Shown: positions 20,443 through 30,540, counted from the stretch's first letter. The stretch is DNA of 64,000 bases from Bacillus sp. B15-48 (GCF_016879755.1 NZ_WOFU01000001.1:62001-126000); one strand, 5' to 3'. Translations and numbers: made by a program. The notes: generated by a model from the letters alone, not told the origin.

Positions 20443-20754
20443 TTATAACAGGATTTGCTTTATTTTTTCAGATAAATAAGGAACAGAATGAAATGCGAAA
20501 ATTTTTTCTTCTACTATTCCATTATGAAAAAGGAATAACCCTGGGACACTTTTAACCGCAAAATGTTTTGCTATTTCTGGCATGTAGTTAAGGTCTGCTT
20601 TCCCAAACTCGAGTTCAGGATAGAGCTGAGTAACGATTTCAACCATCTTTGCAGCCATTTGGCATGTCCCGCAAAGAGGGGTAAAAAAATACAAAACCCC
20701 TGTTTTGCCCTCATTCATAAACTGTTCAATTTGATCCGCTGACCAATTCTCCAT
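20443..20754 (-). CDS. yusE: Thioredoxin-like protein YusE
   Basis: A 103-residue single-domain thioredoxin fold protein. The active site is C28-G-T-C31 (TPLCGTCQ) rather than the CGPC of true thioredoxin, and the cis-Pro motif SVPGLFLF is present. It probably reduces or exchanges thiols in a specific partner. The ATG is preceded by AAGGATG. It starts seven bases after yusF, so the pair is one transcript. Confidence 0.85.
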   Translation of the reverse strand: MENWSADQIEQFMNEGKTGVLYFFTPLCGTCQMAAKMVEIVTQLYPELEFGKADLNYMPEIAKHFAVKSVPGLFLFHNGIVEEKIFAFHSVPYLSEKIKQILL

Positions 20755-20761
20755 TGTTCTT

Positions 20762-21118
20762 TCATCCTTTTTCTAAATACTCGGTATGGACGTCAATATT
20801 TGCACCTAATAAAACGGTCGCTAAATGCTTTTCTGGCGCTGTTGCTACCTCACGATACATCTTATCAATATATAAATGACTTGCTTCAGGAAACTCTCGC
20901 TTAAATTGTTTTCTCAACTTTTCACCTGAATCATCCGCATCAACAAGAATATATACATCTTTGTAAAATAAATCTTCCACTAATTCGTCTAACTTAGAGA
21001 CGCCAATCGTCCCATTCGTGCAAATGATTTCGACAGGTTCATTGAGGATGCTTTGAATTTTCCTCTTATCTGATCTCCCTTCCACAATAATCACTTTATC
21101 CCATTCTTCCATCATCAT
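20762..21118 (-). CDS. yusF: Toprim-domain protein YusF
   Basis: A protein of about 118 residues made of one Toprim domain: the catalytic Glu in VIIVEGRSDKRKI and the DxD metal motif in ILVDADDSGE. It resembles RNase M5 and small Toprim proteins, but no substrate is known. The start is uncertain because three ATG codons follow each other; the first lies five bases after GGTGG. It is just upstream of yusE as in B. subtilis. Confidence 0.82.
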   Translation of the reverse strand: MMMEEWDKVIIVEGRSDKRKIQSILNEPVEIICTNGTIGVSKLDELVEDLFYKDVYILVDADDSGEKLRKQFKREFPEASHLYIDKMYREVATAPEKHLATVLLGANIDVHTEYLEKG

Positions 21119-21243
21119 ATCAACCACCGCCAAACCGATCTTTACACTATTATAATCATTGTCAAAAAGATTGTGCAGTTAATTTATCCATATACTTATT
21201 CTCACTTTTTCAGAACTTTAATGCAAAAATAATGCTTAAAAAG

Positions 21244-21268
21244 AAAACTCGCCGATTGGCGAGCGTTT
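21244..21268. terminator. Short terminator between yusG and yusF
   Basis: CTCGCC/GGCGAG with a GATT loop, flanked by AAAA on the left, giving a T-run on the minus strand. It lies after the yusG stop. Confidence 0.7.
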
Positions 21269-21315
21269 AAGTAAAAGAGGAGAGGAGAACAGCACAAACT
21301 TTCTGCTGTTTGCTG

Positions 21316-21558
21316 TTAACACCAGCCTCCCTCATCACAATCTGTGTATCTTGGTTCATCTTTCCCTGGCGTAGAAACATGCTGAAAAATCCTTTGCTGT
21401 TCATCTGTCTCAAAATGATGTTCTAATTGAATTTGGCTTCCTTCTGCAAGAGAAATGGAACCAACTTTCTCTTGGTCCAAAAATAAGTGAATCTCTCCAT
21501 TTGCCATTTTCCCTACAATGCGATCAGTAACCTCTAATCGTTTTCGTTCTAAGCTCAT
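21316..21558 (-). CDS. yusG: YusG-like protein (DUF2553)
   Basis: An 80-residue protein that matches YusG/DUF2553 by position and by stretches such as DRIVGKMANGEIHLFLD and a Cys-containing tail (DCDEGGWC). Function unknown. GAGGTGA precedes two adjacent ATG codons; the second gives the better spacing and the start MSLERK. It lies between gcvH and yusF as in B. subtilis. Confidence 0.75.
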   Translation of the reverse strand: MSLERKRLEVTDRIVGKMANGEIHLFLDQEKVGSISLAEGSQIQLEHHFETDEQQRIFQHVSTPGKDEPRYTDCDEGGWC

Positions 21559-21639
21559 CATGCTCACCTCACGTTTATTTTTCCCGGGCGATGGCAGTTG
21601 ATGATTGGTAATTAACGGAGAAAAGAAAGCATCATTCTA

Positions 21640-21885
21640 GTTTGGATGAACAGAAGGCTCGTCCTTAATTGAGTAACTAACGGAAGGAAAATAAGCGGAG
21701 TTTTTCCGGTTAAATGCAGAATGGAGCTCGTTTCAGGGGATATAAGGGGAGTTTTTCCGGTTATGCAAATAAAAATCGCCCATTTTCACGTTTATCGAGT
21801 TAATAGACGGAATTCCTCCGTTTATTTAAGCGATTTTTAATGATATTTACTAATTAAGCGGAAATTATCCGTCTATTATTGTTAA
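21640..21885 (+). repeat. Family 2 CGGA/TCCG repeat array, copy 1
   Basis: Four palindromic units (AAGCGGAGTTTTTCCGG, AGGGGAGTTTTTCCGG, GACGGAATTCCTCCG, AGCGGAAATTATCCG) are spaced about 51, 61 and 51 bases. The same order and similar flanks (CTTAATTGAGTAAC, GCAGAATGGAGCTCG) recur at 42.4 kb. It fills the gap between gcvH and yusG; no gene lies inside. Confidence 0.85.
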
Positions 21886-21915
21886 ATGTCAAAGAAGAAC
21901 ATAAGAATAACGGTA

Positions 21916-21950
21916 AAAGCAGGGCAAATTCCAACATGGTGCCCTGCTTA
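21916..21950 (-). terminator. Terminator of gcvH
   Basis: AGCAGGGCA/TGCCCTGCT stem with a 13-base loop, followed by TTTTACC on the minus strand. Confidence 0.8.
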
Positions 21951-21991
21951 CCTAAAAAGAGAATCCGTTAAGTTTGGATGCTGCTTTCTTT

Positions 21992-22372
21992 TTATTCTTT
22001 TACCATTTCTTCGTACTCTTCAGCTGTCATTAACTTTTCAACTTCGCTTAAATCACGAGGTTCTACAACAATCATCCATGCTTTCTCATATGGAGATTCG
22101 TTTACATATTCAGGATTATCATTTAAGTCCTCATTGACTTCAACAACTTTCCCACTTAATGGTGCATAAAGCTCTGACACAGTCTTAACTGATTCAACAC
22201 TTCCAAATGGCTCATCCACATTCACTTCATCTCCTACTTCAGGAAGCTCGACGAACACGATATCGCCAAGTTCTGATTGGGCAAAATGACTAATGCCAAT
22301 TCGGACTTTATCTCCTTCTGTTTTAACCCACTCATGTTCTTTAGAATAATGTAACTCTTTTGGTATCGTCAT
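21992..22372 (-). CDS. gcvH: Glycine cleavage system H protein
   Basis: A 126-residue GcvH with the lipoyl-accepting lysine K63 in [10 protein letters not shown]. It carries aminomethyl groups in glycine cleavage and, in Bacillus, also serves as a lipoyl relay. The ATG (MTIPKE) follows TGGAGGG; an upstream in-frame start overlaps yusI and has no such site. It stands apart from gcvT and gcvP genes, next to yusI, as in B. subtilis. LipA encoded in this window would act on the same lysine. Confidence 0.95.
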   Translation of the reverse strand: MTIPKELHYSKEHEWVKTEGDKVRIGISHFAQSELGDIVFVELPEVGDEVNVDEPFGSVESVKTVSELYAPLSGKVVEVNEDLNDNPEYVNESPYEKAWMIVVEPRDLSEVEKLMTAEEYEEMVKE

Positions 22373-22398
22373 TACAATCCCTCCAATTATGTACTCAA

Positions 22399-22755
22399 TT
22401 AAAGCCAATTTTTTTCAAAGTCTTCTTCTTTAAAGCCGACCGTCACCTTATCTCCATCCGTTAGCAATGGCCGCTTTATTAACATTCCATCTGAAGCCAA
22501 TAGCTCAAGTAACTCCGCTTCACTCGCAGTTTTGACCTTATCTTTTAAACCAAGCTCACGGTATTTTTGACCACTCGTATTAAAAAACTTTTTAAGTTCA
22601 AGACCGCTATTCTTATATAGTTGCTCAAGCTCGGATTTAGATGGAGGGTTATCTACAATATGTATTTCGTTATATTGAATTCCTTTATCATCAAGCCATT
22701 TTTTCGCTTTCCGACATGTACCGCATTTCGGATACCAATAAAAAGTGAACGCCAT
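22399..22755 (-). CDS. yusI: ArsC/Spx-like protein YusI
   Basis: A 118-residue thioredoxin-fold protein of the ArsC/Spx/YffB group. It starts [19 protein letters not shown] with a C11-G-T-C14 pair, and a LLIKRPLL-type motif ([11 protein letters not shown]) carries the conserved Arg-Pro. It could be a reductase, but arsenate activity is unproven for YusI. It lies 27 bp upstream of gcvH on the same strand. Confidence 0.85.
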   Translation of the reverse strand: MAFTFYWYPKCGTCRKAKKWLDDKGIQYNEIHIVDNPPSKSELEQLYKNSGLELKKFFNTSGQKYRELGLKDKVKTASEAELLELLASDGMLIKRPLLTDGDKVTVGFKEEDFEKNWL

Positions 22756-22865
22756 TTTTTCACCACCCTATTTTAACATACCCATTCTTTCACCCTCTAC
22801 TCGGATATTACCATATATTAGATTAAAAATCACAATCATCCGTAAATTTTAGTACTATTTTTTAT

Positions 22866-22900
22866 ATAAAAATAGCCCCCATACCAACAAGGGGGGCTCT
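22866..22900 (-). terminator. Terminator of the fad operon
   Basis: AGCCCCCC/GGGGGCT stem with a TTGTTGGTAT-type loop, followed by ATTTTTAT on the minus strand, 12 bases after the fadE stop. Confidence 0.85.
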
Positions 22901-22910
22901 CCCATTCTTT

Positions 22911-24695
22911 TTAGACAATATAACGTTCTGCATCAATGATTTTTTCAGCTGCTAAGCGTTTTTTTGCGATGACATTAGTTGGGGTGTGACGTGTGATTTT
23001 ACGGAAAGCTGACATCAACATCCTCAATGTGTCACCCTCCTCTGCAGCAACAAGGGTTTCTTTTGCATCAAGTTCCATTTTATTAAATGCTTCCTGACAG
23101 AAGATTTGTGTATAAAGCAGCTTTTGCTTATTCTTTTCAAGCCCTGCTTTTTCAAGCGCTTTTTCCGTACGAAGAACGACAGACTCCATTGCATAAGCAT
23201 TCGAGACGATATCAGCGATATTGACCAAGATCTCTTGCTCGGCCTCTAATGCTTTGCCATATTTTTGAGCAGCCAAGCCAATCGCTAGCAAGGCAATCTT
23301 TTTCGCATTATTGACAAGATATTTTTCTTGCCCAAGTGGCTCATCCCTTGGTTCTTCGGGCATCATTATCATTAACTCTTCTTGAAGCTGTTGGGCTTTT
23401 TGAAATAGTGGCAACTCCCCTTTTAATGCCTTGCGCATATATGTGCCAGGAACTAAAAGTCGGTTGATTTCATTTGTTCCTTCAAAAATACGATTGATGC
23501 GCGAATCACGATAGGCGCGCTCAATCTCATAGTCCTCCATAAACCCGTATCCACCGTGAATCTGAACCCCTTCATCAACTACATGATCAAGTGTCTCGGA
23601 AGCAAATACTTTATTTAATGAACACTCAATCGCATATTCGGCTACAGCAGCTGCTACTTTAAATCCATCATTATAATCTTCTTCTGTGAGTAGATTCATC
23701 CGCTGTTCATATAACCCGACGGTACGATAGACTGAACTTTCTGCGGCATATATTTCCGCTGCAAGGGTAGCTAACTTTTCTTTTGTTAGATTAAATTGAG
23801 AAATCGGCGTTTTAAATTGTTGACGCTGATTAGCATATTTTACCGTTAACTCAAATGCACGCTTAGAACCACCGATGCCTCCAACTCCCAGTTTGTAGCG
23901 CCCAATGTTTAAAATATTAAAGGCAATCATATGTCCCTTACCTGGGAGAAACAGGAGATTTTCTACTGGGACAGCAACGTCCTCTAAAATAAGTGTTCGA
24001 GTCGATGAACTTTTTATTCCCATCTTCTTTTCTTCAACACCTGTTGAAACACCCGAAAACTCCCTTTCAACAATAAATGCTGAAAATTGTTCGCCATTAA
24101 TCTTTGCGTAAACGATAAATAGGTCAGCAAAGCCAGCATTTGTGATCCATTGTTTTTCACCATTTAAAATATAATGTGACCCCGCGTCATTTAGCTTCGC
24201 TGTCGTCTTCGCCGCTAGTGCATCCGAACCGGACCCAGGCTCTGTCAATGCATAGGCAGCAATCTTCTCCCCTGTTGCTAAAAATGGTAAATACTTTTCT
24301 TTTTGTTGTTTGTTTCCGAAAAGCACTATCGGTAGAGAGCCAATGCCCACATGTGCTCCATGAGAAAGTGAAAACCCACCTGCACTGGATATTTTTTCAG
24401 TTATAAGAGCTGAACTTATTTTATCAAGGTTTAAACCTCCATATTCCTCAGGAACGTCGGCAGCTAATAATCCTAGCTCACCGGCTTTTTTAAAAAGTTT
24501 GACGGTGCGATTAAATTCATGGTTTTCGAGATGATTAATTTCCGGTCTTACTTCATTTTCGACAAATTCTTCCGTTGTTTTCGCAATCATGATTTGTTCG
24601 TCTGTAAAATCTTCAGGTGTAACTATTTGATTAGGTTTTATTTCTTCCAGTAAGAAGCTCCCGCCTTTAAGTGGCCTCTCCGTTTGATTTGCCAT
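22911..24695 (-). CDS. fadE: Acyl-CoA dehydrogenase FadE
   Basis: A 594-residue acyl-CoA dehydrogenase, longer than the usual 380 residues because of a C-terminal extension (about residues 400-594) typical of the YusJ/FadE type. Flavin and substrate motifs are visible: YALTEPGSGSDA, KQWITNAG, QIHGGYGFMEDYEIERAYRD and IFEGTNEINR. It carries out the first step of fatty acid beta-oxidation. It is the last gene of fadN-fadA-fadE, 20 bp after fadA. GGGGGATT precedes the ATG. Confidence 0.94.
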   Translation of the reverse strand: MANQTERPLKGGSFLLEEIKPNQIVTPEDFTDEQIMIAKTTEEFVENEVRPEINHLENHEFNRTVKLFKKAGELGLLAADVPEEYGGLNLDKISSALITEKISSAGGFSLSHGAHVGIGSLPIVLFGNKQQKEKYLPFLATGEKIAAYALTEPGSGSDALAAKTTAKLNDAGSHYILNGEKQWITNAGFADLFIVYAKINGEQFSAFIVEREFSGVSTGVEEKKMGIKSSSTRTLILEDVAVPVENLLFLPGKGHMIAFNILNIGRYKLGVGGIGGSKRAFELTVKYANQRQQFKTPISQFNLTKEKLATLAAEIYAAESSVYRTVGLYEQRMNLLTEEDYNDGFKVAAAVAEYAIECSLNKVFASETLDHVVDEGVQIHGGYGFMEDYEIERAYRDSRINRIFEGTNEINRLLVPGTYMRKALKGELPLFQKAQQLQEELMIMMPEEPRDEPLGQEKYLVNNAKKIALLAIGLAAQKYGKALEAEQEILVNIADIVSNAYAMESVVLRTEKALEKAGLEKNKQKLLYTQIFCQEAFNKMELDAKETLVAAEEGDTLRMLMSAFRKITRHTPTNVIAKKRLAAEKIIDAERYIV

Positions 24696-24715
24696 TATTG
24701 AATCCCCCGTTTCAA

Positions 24716-25891
24716 TTATAATAATTCAAACACTCCGGCAGCGCCCATTCCGCCGCCAATACACATCGTTACGACACCAAACTGAACGTTCCGCCGGGCC
24801 ATTTCATGGATGAGGGATAAAGTTAGCTTGGCACCTGTACACCCTAACGGATGGCCTAAAGCGATCGCACCGCCATTCACATTGACAAGCTTTTCATTTA
24901 ATCCTAGTTCACGGATTACTTGAATCGATTGCGAAGCAAAAGCTTCATTTAACTCAAACAATCCTACATCACCAAGTTCAATACCAGCTAATTTTAATGC
25001 CTTAGGTATCGCAACAATTGGACCGATGCCCATGACCTCTGGAGGCACGCCACCAAGAGCAAACGACCGAAATTTTGCCATTGGAGTCAATCCGAGCGAC
25101 TCTGCTTTTTCACGATTCATAACCATCACCGCTGCTGCTCCATCACTTGTTTGCGAGGAGTTGCCTGCTGTTACCGTACCTTTATTCGCAAAAGCTGGGC
25201 GTAATTTCGAAAGGACTTCAAGGGATGTATTCGGGCGGACACCTTCGTCCTCAGTAAAACGAATTTTCTTTTCCACCTGCTTGAAGCTTTCGCTCACTGA
25301 ACGGACAGAAACATCAACAGGAACGATTTCATCTTTAAATTTCCCTTCCTCAATGGCCTTGGCTGCGCGCTGATGACTCCTCACCGCAAACGCATCTTGT
25401 TCTTCGCGAGTAATGCCATATTTTCTTGCTACCTCTTCCGCCGTATGGCCCATTCCCATATAATATTGAGGTGCTGATTCAGCTAATTTCACATTAGGGC
25501 GAATTGCGTGCCCCATCATTGGAACCAGACTCATTGATTCAACTCCACCTGCTATAATTGTATCGGCATGCCCGAGCATGATTTTTTCGGCAGCCATTGC
25601 AATCGTCTGTAAACCGGATGAACAATAGCGATTTACCGTCATTGCTGGGACTTCATAAGATAAACCGGCAAGAGCACCGATATTTCTGGCAACATTCAAC
25701 CCTTGTTCCGCTTCAGGTGTAGCACAGCCAATAATTAAGTCATCGATGTTTCCACCATAATGATTCGCTCGTTTTAATGTCTCTGATACAACGAGGGCAC
25801 CTAAATCATCTGGTCGAACCGTTGCAAGCGACCCTTTTTTCGCTCTTCCAACGGGCGTCCGAGCTCCTGCGACAATCACCGCTTCTCTCAA
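24716..25891 (-). CDS. fadA: Acetyl-CoA C-acyltransferase FadA
   Basis: A 391-residue thiolase. The nucleophile Cys is in [10 protein letters not shown], the His in GHPLGCTGA, and the second Cys in CIGGGMGA. It performs the last step of beta-oxidation. I prefer the TTG start ([15 protein letters not shown]) because GGAGGGAAAGC lies directly before it and the length then equals the family norm. It sits between fadN and fadE in one operon. Confidence 0.94.
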   Translation of the reverse strand: MREAVIVAGARTPVGRAKKGSLATVRPDDLGALVVSETLKRANHYGGNIDDLIIGCATPEAEQGLNVARNIGALAGLSYEVPAMTVNRYCSSGLQTIAMAAEKIMLGHADTIIAGGVESMSLVPMMGHAIRPNVKLAESAPQYYMGMGHTAEEVARKYGITREEQDAFAVRSHQRAAKAIEEGKFKDEIVPVDVSVRSVSESFKQVEKKIRFTEDEGVRPNTSLEVLSKLRPAFANKGTVTAGNSSQTSDGAAAVMVMNREKAESLGLTPMAKFRSFALGGVPPEVMGIGPIVAIPKALKLAGIELGDVGLFELNEAFASQSIQVIRELGLNEKLVNVNGGAIALGHPLGCTGAKLTLSLIHEMARRNVQFGVVTMCIGGGMGAAGVFELL

Positions 25892-25956
25892 TGCTTTCCC
25901 TCCTATACACTGCACGAATAGTAATCAATTAAATGATCATCTAGTAAGCTATCTTT

Positions 25957-28338
25957 TTAATTACGCAGAGGTTTGCCTTTCATAAGCATATGTTGCATCC
26001 GCTGCTGTGTTTTCGGGTGTGCAATTAATTTCAGAAAAGCCTCCTTTTCGAGCTGTAGCATATATTCCTCTTCAACTTCTGTCCCATACGGTACCTTGCC
26101 ACCTGAAAGGACGTAAGCAATTTGTTTCGCGATTTCCAGATCATAATCACTAATATATCCTGATAAATACATTGATTGCGCACCAAGTAAAAGAGTTGCA
26201 TATCCTGTTTCCCCTACAACTGGAATCTTCTTTCTTTTAGGAGCGGTGTAGCCATTATTCGATAAATATAGGGCCGCTTGTTTCGCATCATAAAGAAGAT
26301 GATCAGCATTCATACTAATGCCATCTGATTGACATAAAAAATTAAGTTCTCTTGCTTCTTCTGCAGATGTTGACGTTTTCGCCATTGCAATCGTCTCAAA
26401 TACTTTATTTACGACTTTTTGCAGGTCATATTCCACACCATTTGCCATTGCCTCAAGATGCCTGATATACAGTTCTTTATTCCCGCCACCACCTGGCAAG
26501 AGACCAACACCGACTTCAACGAGTCCCATATATGTTTCTGTCGCAGCTTGAATATGTGCAGCTGGAAGACAGATTTCTGCACCTCCACCAAGAGTCATTC
26601 CAAAGGGAGCGGCAATGACGGGTTTCGAACAATATTTAATTCTCATCATTGCATCCTGAAACTTTTGAATGATGTATTCCAATTCAAAATAATTATCATC
26701 TTGCGCTTCCATAAGCATCATCGCTAGATTAGCGCCCACACAAAAGTTTTTCCCTTGATTTCCGATAACAAGACCTTTAAAATTCTTTTCTACTTCATCG
26801 ATAGCAGAGTTAATCATTTGAATAATATCAATGCCGATTGCGTTATTGGCGGAGTGAAACTCCAACAATGCGACCCCATCACCGAGATCAAGGAAGCTAG
26901 CACCAGAATTCTTCTTAATGACCCCACTTTGCTCCTTCAGTTGTTTGAGGTCGATTGCCTTTGGATTTTCGTGAATTGGCTTATATTCTCCTTTGTCATA
27001 GTAAAATTTTATGCCTGAATCTTCTCGATAGAAGGACGTACAGCCATTCTTCATCATTTTCTCAATCCATTCCGGTACTTCCATTTTATCTGAATGCATT
27101 TTCTGAACAGATTCTGCTAAACCAATTGCATCCCAAAGTTCGAAGGGTCCTAGTTCCCAACCAAATCCCCATTTCATCGCGTCATCAATCGCAACGATAT
27201 CGTCAGCAATCTGTCCTAGCAATTCTGCCGAATAAATAAGTAATGGAGTAATAATCTTCCATAAAAATTGACCCGCACGATCATTTTCGTATATAAGCGC
27301 TTTCATTTTATTCGCTGTACCCTTTTGTTGTTTGCTCAAATCGATCGCTTCTGTTTTTAGTTTTTTCCGCGGTCCATATGCCAGTGTGTCTGGATCAAGT
27401 TCCAGTATTTCTTTCCCTTGTTTTTGATAAAAACCTTGGCCAGATTTACTGCCAAGCCAGCCGCGTTCCAACATTTCTTTCATGAATATCGGTATTTGAA
27501 ATACTTCTTGTTCTTTCCCTTCCACTTGTGCATAAACATTATTGGCGACATGAACGAATGTATCCAATCCTACAACATCAAGTGTCCGGAATGTTGCACT
27601 TTTCGGACGGCCAATTAACGGTCCAGTGATTGAATCAACTTCCCCGACACTAAATCCCCCATAGATCATTTCTCTTACAGTAACAAGCAACCCGTATGTT
27701 CCAATTCTATTGGCAATAAAGTTTGGCGTATCTTTTGCTTCAACAATTCCCTTTCCAAGTCGATCCTCACCGAATTTTTTCATAAACGCTAACACTTCAG
27801 GATCTGTATCTTTCGTAGGAATGACTTCAAGAAGTTTTAAATACCGTGGCGGATTGAAAAAATGAGTACCAAGAAAATGCTTTCGAAAGTCTTCGGACCT
27901 TCCCTCTGCCATTGCTTCAATGGAAATTCCAGAAGTATTCGAGCTAATGATGCTTCTGGCATTTCGGTATTGATCGACCTTCGCAAAAACTTGTTTTTTT
28001 ATTTCAAGATTTTCGACTACGACTTCAATAACCCAATCCACTTCCTTTAGCCGTGGCAAATCGTCCTCTATGTTTCCAGCTTCAATTAAAGCTAAATTTC
28101 CCTTTGCTGTTAGTGGTGCCGGTTTTTGTTTTAACAATTGATCTAGAACACGCATACTGAAGCGATTTCGAACCTTTCGATCCTCAAGCGTCAACCCTTG
28201 GGCTATCTCTGATTCAGCCAGTTCATTGGGAACGATATCGAGCAACAATGATGGAATGCCAATATTCGCTAAGTGTGCGGCAATTCCAGCTCCCATAACA
28301 CCAGAGCCCAAGATTGCTGCTTTTTGAATTTGTCGCAT
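25957..28338 (-). CDS. fadN: 3-hydroxyacyl-CoA dehydrogenase / enoyl-CoA hydratase FadN
   Basis: A 793-residue two-domain enzyme. The N-terminal half is a 3-hydroxyacyl-CoA dehydrogenase (NAD site GSGVMGAGIAAHLAN, then FFNPPRYLKLLEVI and DTPNFIANRIG). The C-terminal half from about residue 490 is an enoyl-CoA hydratase (NQGKNFCVGANLAMM, FGMTLGGGAEICL). This order is the reverse of E. coli FadB and typical of Bacillus FadN. It is the first gene of the operon, 30 bp below a FadR operator. Confidence 0.95.
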   Translation of the reverse strand: MRQIQKAAILGSGVMGAGIAAHLANIGIPSLLLDIVPNELAESEIAQGLTLEDRKVRNRFSMRVLDQLLKQKPAPLTAKGNLALIEAGNIEDDLPRLKEVDWVIEVVVENLEIKKQVFAKVDQYRNARSIISSNTSGISIEAMAEGRSEDFRKHFLGTHFFNPPRYLKLLEVIPTKDTDPEVLAFMKKFGEDRLGKGIVEAKDTPNFIANRIGTYGLLVTVREMIYGGFSVGEVDSITGPLIGRPKSATFRTLDVVGLDTFVHVANNVYAQVEGKEQEVFQIPIFMKEMLERGWLGSKSGQGFYQKQGKEILELDPDTLAYGPRKKLKTEAIDLSKQQKGTANKMKALIYENDRAGQFLWKIITPLLIYSAELLGQIADDIVAIDDAMKWGFGWELGPFELWDAIGLAESVQKMHSDKMEVPEWIEKMMKNGCTSFYREDSGIKFYYDKGEYKPIHENPKAIDLKQLKEQSGVIKKNSGASFLDLGDGVALLEFHSANNAIGIDIIQMINSAIDEVEKNFKGLVIGNQGKNFCVGANLAMMLMEAQDDNYFELEYIIQKFQDAMMRIKYCSKPVIAAPFGMTLGGGAEICLPAAHIQAATETYMGLVEVGVGLLPGGGGNKELYIRHLEAMANGVEYDLQKVVNKVFETIAMAKTSTSAEEARELNFLCQSDGISMNADHLLYDAKQAALYLSNNGYTAPKRKKIPVVGETGYATLLLGAQSMYLSGYISDYDLEIAKQIAYVLSGGKVPYGTEVEEEYMLQLEKEAFLKLIAHPKTQQRMQHMLMKGKPLRN

Positions 28339-28367
28339 TCTTTTAATCCCCCTTCATCCGCCAATCT

Positions 28368-28385
28368 TGAATGAACACTCATTCA
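28368..28385. promoter_or_regulatory. FadR operator
   Basis: TGAATGA-ACAC-TCATTCA is a perfect 7-bp inverted repeat and matches the B. subtilis FadR (YsiA) consensus TGAATGANTANTCATTCA at nearly every position. It lies 30 bp upstream of fadN, so long-chain acyl-CoA should relieve repression of the whole fadNAE operon. Confidence 0.9.
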
Positions 28386-28564
28386 TTTTTAATGCAAAAA
28401 AAAGATTTGGAACTATCCTGTCATTTCTAATGATAAAATATTCTAAAAATTAAATCAATAAAGACAAGTTAAGAAATTTATATTTTTTTTGAACCGTTTT
28501 TTCCTTGACATATTTGCTTGAAATCATCGTTGCCGGACATGCTAATGAAAGGGGGTGAAGCAAG

Positions 28565-28696
28565 ATGGCAAGATTAAAAAAGAATCCTTCAAAACGTGGC
28601 GTTAGTGCTGCAAGCGTAAAGGGTAATGCCGGCCCGACTGTAGAAAACGATGGCGGGGGCAAAGTAAACAGCCAGAATAATCAATATAAAAAGTGA
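28565..28696 (+). CDS. yuzL: YuzL family small protein
   Basis: A 43-residue basic protein beginning MARLKKNPSKRGVSAASVKG, followed by NAGPT, DGGGK and an NSQNNQYKK end. This is the YuzL family of Bacillus, which is small, hydrophilic and lacks a known function. AAAGGGGGTG precedes the ATG. It is divergent from fadN as in B. subtilis and has its own strong terminator. Confidence 0.88.
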   Translation: MARLKKNPSKRGVSAASVKGNAGPTVENDGGGKVNSQNNQYKK

Positions 28697-28708
28697 AGCA
28701 CCATTTAA

Positions 28709-28764
28709 TAGAAACAACAAACAGACAGGCTCTATTTATTTTTAGCCTGTCTGTTTGTTGTTCC
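28709..28764. terminator. Strong terminator of yuzL
   Basis: A 19-bp stem, AACAACAAACAGACAGGCT paired with AGCCTGTCTGTTTGTTGTT, with a 12-base loop. It is unusually long, and the A-rich and T-rich arms make it work in either direction. Confidence 0.85.
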
Positions 28765-28936
28765 ACTATTTCATTGCCAAATGATTCATCGTTAAGACGA
28801 TGATTGCTCCTTCTATTCATTTCCACTATTTAAATTTTCTTGCCATGATTTTTAATCTCGCAACATCCTTTGATCTTAATCCTTAAATTCGGGATAAACT
28901 TCCCATTTTCGGTAAAAATAAGCGGAAACAATTAAG

Positions 28937-30511
28937 ATGGTGAGGAAAATGGTTACTTTTTTCAAGAAAAAACGCAGACTTCCAAAACAACAACAACAAA
29001 CTGAACAGCCTAATGTACAACAAAGCAAAAACAAGAAAAATGATGAAGAAAAAAACAAACATGTGGAAGACTGGGAAAAAGAACTCGCCAAATCACAAGA
29101 CTATAAGAAAACATTTTATTTTAATCAGAAAACGGGCAAAAAGTTCAACTTTACCTTTATGCCGACACTTGTTGATGAAAAAGTAGTTGACAATCATGCC
29201 CTGCCTTCATTGCTTGAAGGAGAATTTGCTCACATTGACGATGTCAAAAAACTGTTGCCAATCGTTGATGTAGAATTGTCGACAGAAAAGCACGAAATCG
29301 CTAAGAAACTGCTTGAAGGGTATGTGTTGTTGACGCTAGAAGATGATATGCGTAAATTTGCGTTTTTTTCCGCGCAAAAAGAAGTTGTCCGCTCCGTCAG
29401 TCCACCGGAAATTGAATTTAGCGTCATTGGACCAAAAGAGGCCTTTGTTGAATCAATTAACCAAAACATCAATATGATTCGCAAACGCTTGCCAATTAAA
29501 GAACTGATTACCGAAGAATTCACGATTGGGAAATTATCGAAAACAAAAGTGGCATTGCTTTATATTGACGGCATTACGAACGGTGACATTGTTAATACCG
29601 TTCGTCAACGGATTAATGACATCGAATTCGATGATCTTGTCGACAGCTCGTATTTAGTTCAGCTCATCTCTGATAACGAACGCTCCCCCTTTCCACAGCT
29701 ACTTGATACGGAAAGGCCAGATCGGGTCGTTTCCGTTTTGGGAGAAGGGAAGATCGCAATTATTGCTGATGGTTCCCCACATGTGTTAATTGGTCCGACA
29801 ACATTGATGGAATTTTTCAGTTCATTTGAGGATTATTACTTGAATTGGTTTTTGGCTTCCTTCTTACGTTTAATTCGCGTTTTTGGTGTTACCTTTTCGG
29901 TCCTGATAACACCGATTTATGTGGCAACCCTCTCGTATCACTATGAATTGATTCCTAAAGATCTATTAAGTACGCTTATCGTTTCACGAAGGGTCGTACC
30001 GTTTCCGCCAATTTTAGAAGCATTATTTCTTGAAATTACGATTGAGCTGTTGCGTGAGGCTGGTGCAAGGTTGCCGACAAAGGTCGGGCAAACAATCGGC
30101 ATCGTGGGCGGGATCGTCCTCGGAACGGCGTCAGTGGAAGCTGGATTGACAAGTAATGTCCTCTTGATTTTTATCGCGTTATCAGCGTTAGCATCGTTTA
30201 CGACACCTGTTTATAAAATGAGCAATACGATTCGGCTATTGCGGTTTCCATTTCTATTTATGGCCGAATTATGGGGAATGCTTGGAATCACCGTCGCTTT
30301 TTGCTTTATGCTCACCCATTTAATTCGGCTTGAATCGCTCGGCTTTCCATTTATGCAACCGTTGTATCCACCAAGGAGAGAAGACTTGAAAGATGCTTTT
30401 ATTCGGCTCTCCTTTAAAAAGCAAGCCAACCGTCCACAATTTTTGCGGACCGAAAAACCACAACGATTTAGCACAGAGAAAGCAAATCAAATTAATGATA
30501 TTGATGAATGA
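28937..30511 (+). CDS. GerA-family spore germination receptor subunit A
   Basis: A 524-residue GerAA-type protein: a basic Gln-rich N-terminus, a cytoplasmic domain (about residues 60-270, with YIDGITNGDIVNTV and FPQLLDTERPDRVVS), then membrane helices (about 290-450, with TLIVSRRVVPFPPILEA and EAGARLPTKVGQTIGIVGG). It is one part of a germinant receptor in the spore inner membrane. A second ATG four codons later has GTGAGG close before it and is an alternative start. The stop overlaps the start region of the B subunit gene. Confidence 0.9.
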   Translation: MVRKMVTFFKKKRRLPKQQQQTEQPNVQQSKNKKNDEEKNKHVEDWEKELAKSQDYKKTFYFNQKTGKKFNFTFMPTLVDEKVVDNHALPSLLEGEFAHIDDVKKLLPIVDVELSTEKHEIAKKLLEGYVLLTLEDDMRKFAFFSAQKEVVRSVSPPEIEFSVIGPKEAFVESINQNINMIRKRLPIKELITEEFTIGKLSKTKVALLYIDGITNGDIVNTVRQRINDIEFDDLVDSSYLVQLISDNERSPFPQLLDTERPDRVVSVLGEGKIAIIADGSPHVLIGPTTLMEFFSSFEDYYLNWFLASFLRLIRVFGVTFSVLITPIYVATLSYHYELIPKDLLSTLIVSRRVVPFPPILEALFLEITIELLREAGARLPTKVGQTIGIVGGIVLGTASVEAGLTSNVLLIFIALSALASFTTPVYKMSNTIRLLRFPFLFMAELWGMLGITVAFCFMLTHLIRLESLGFPFMQPLYPPRREDLKDAFIRLSFKKQANRPQFLRTEKPQRFSTEKANQINDIDE

Positions 30512-30540
30512 TTGGCTTTTTGAAGGGAGGTAGCAACAGC

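Noticed and set aside
28450-28662. 70-codon minus-strand ORF
   Set aside because: It is antisense to yuzL, which has a clear ribosome site, family match and terminator.
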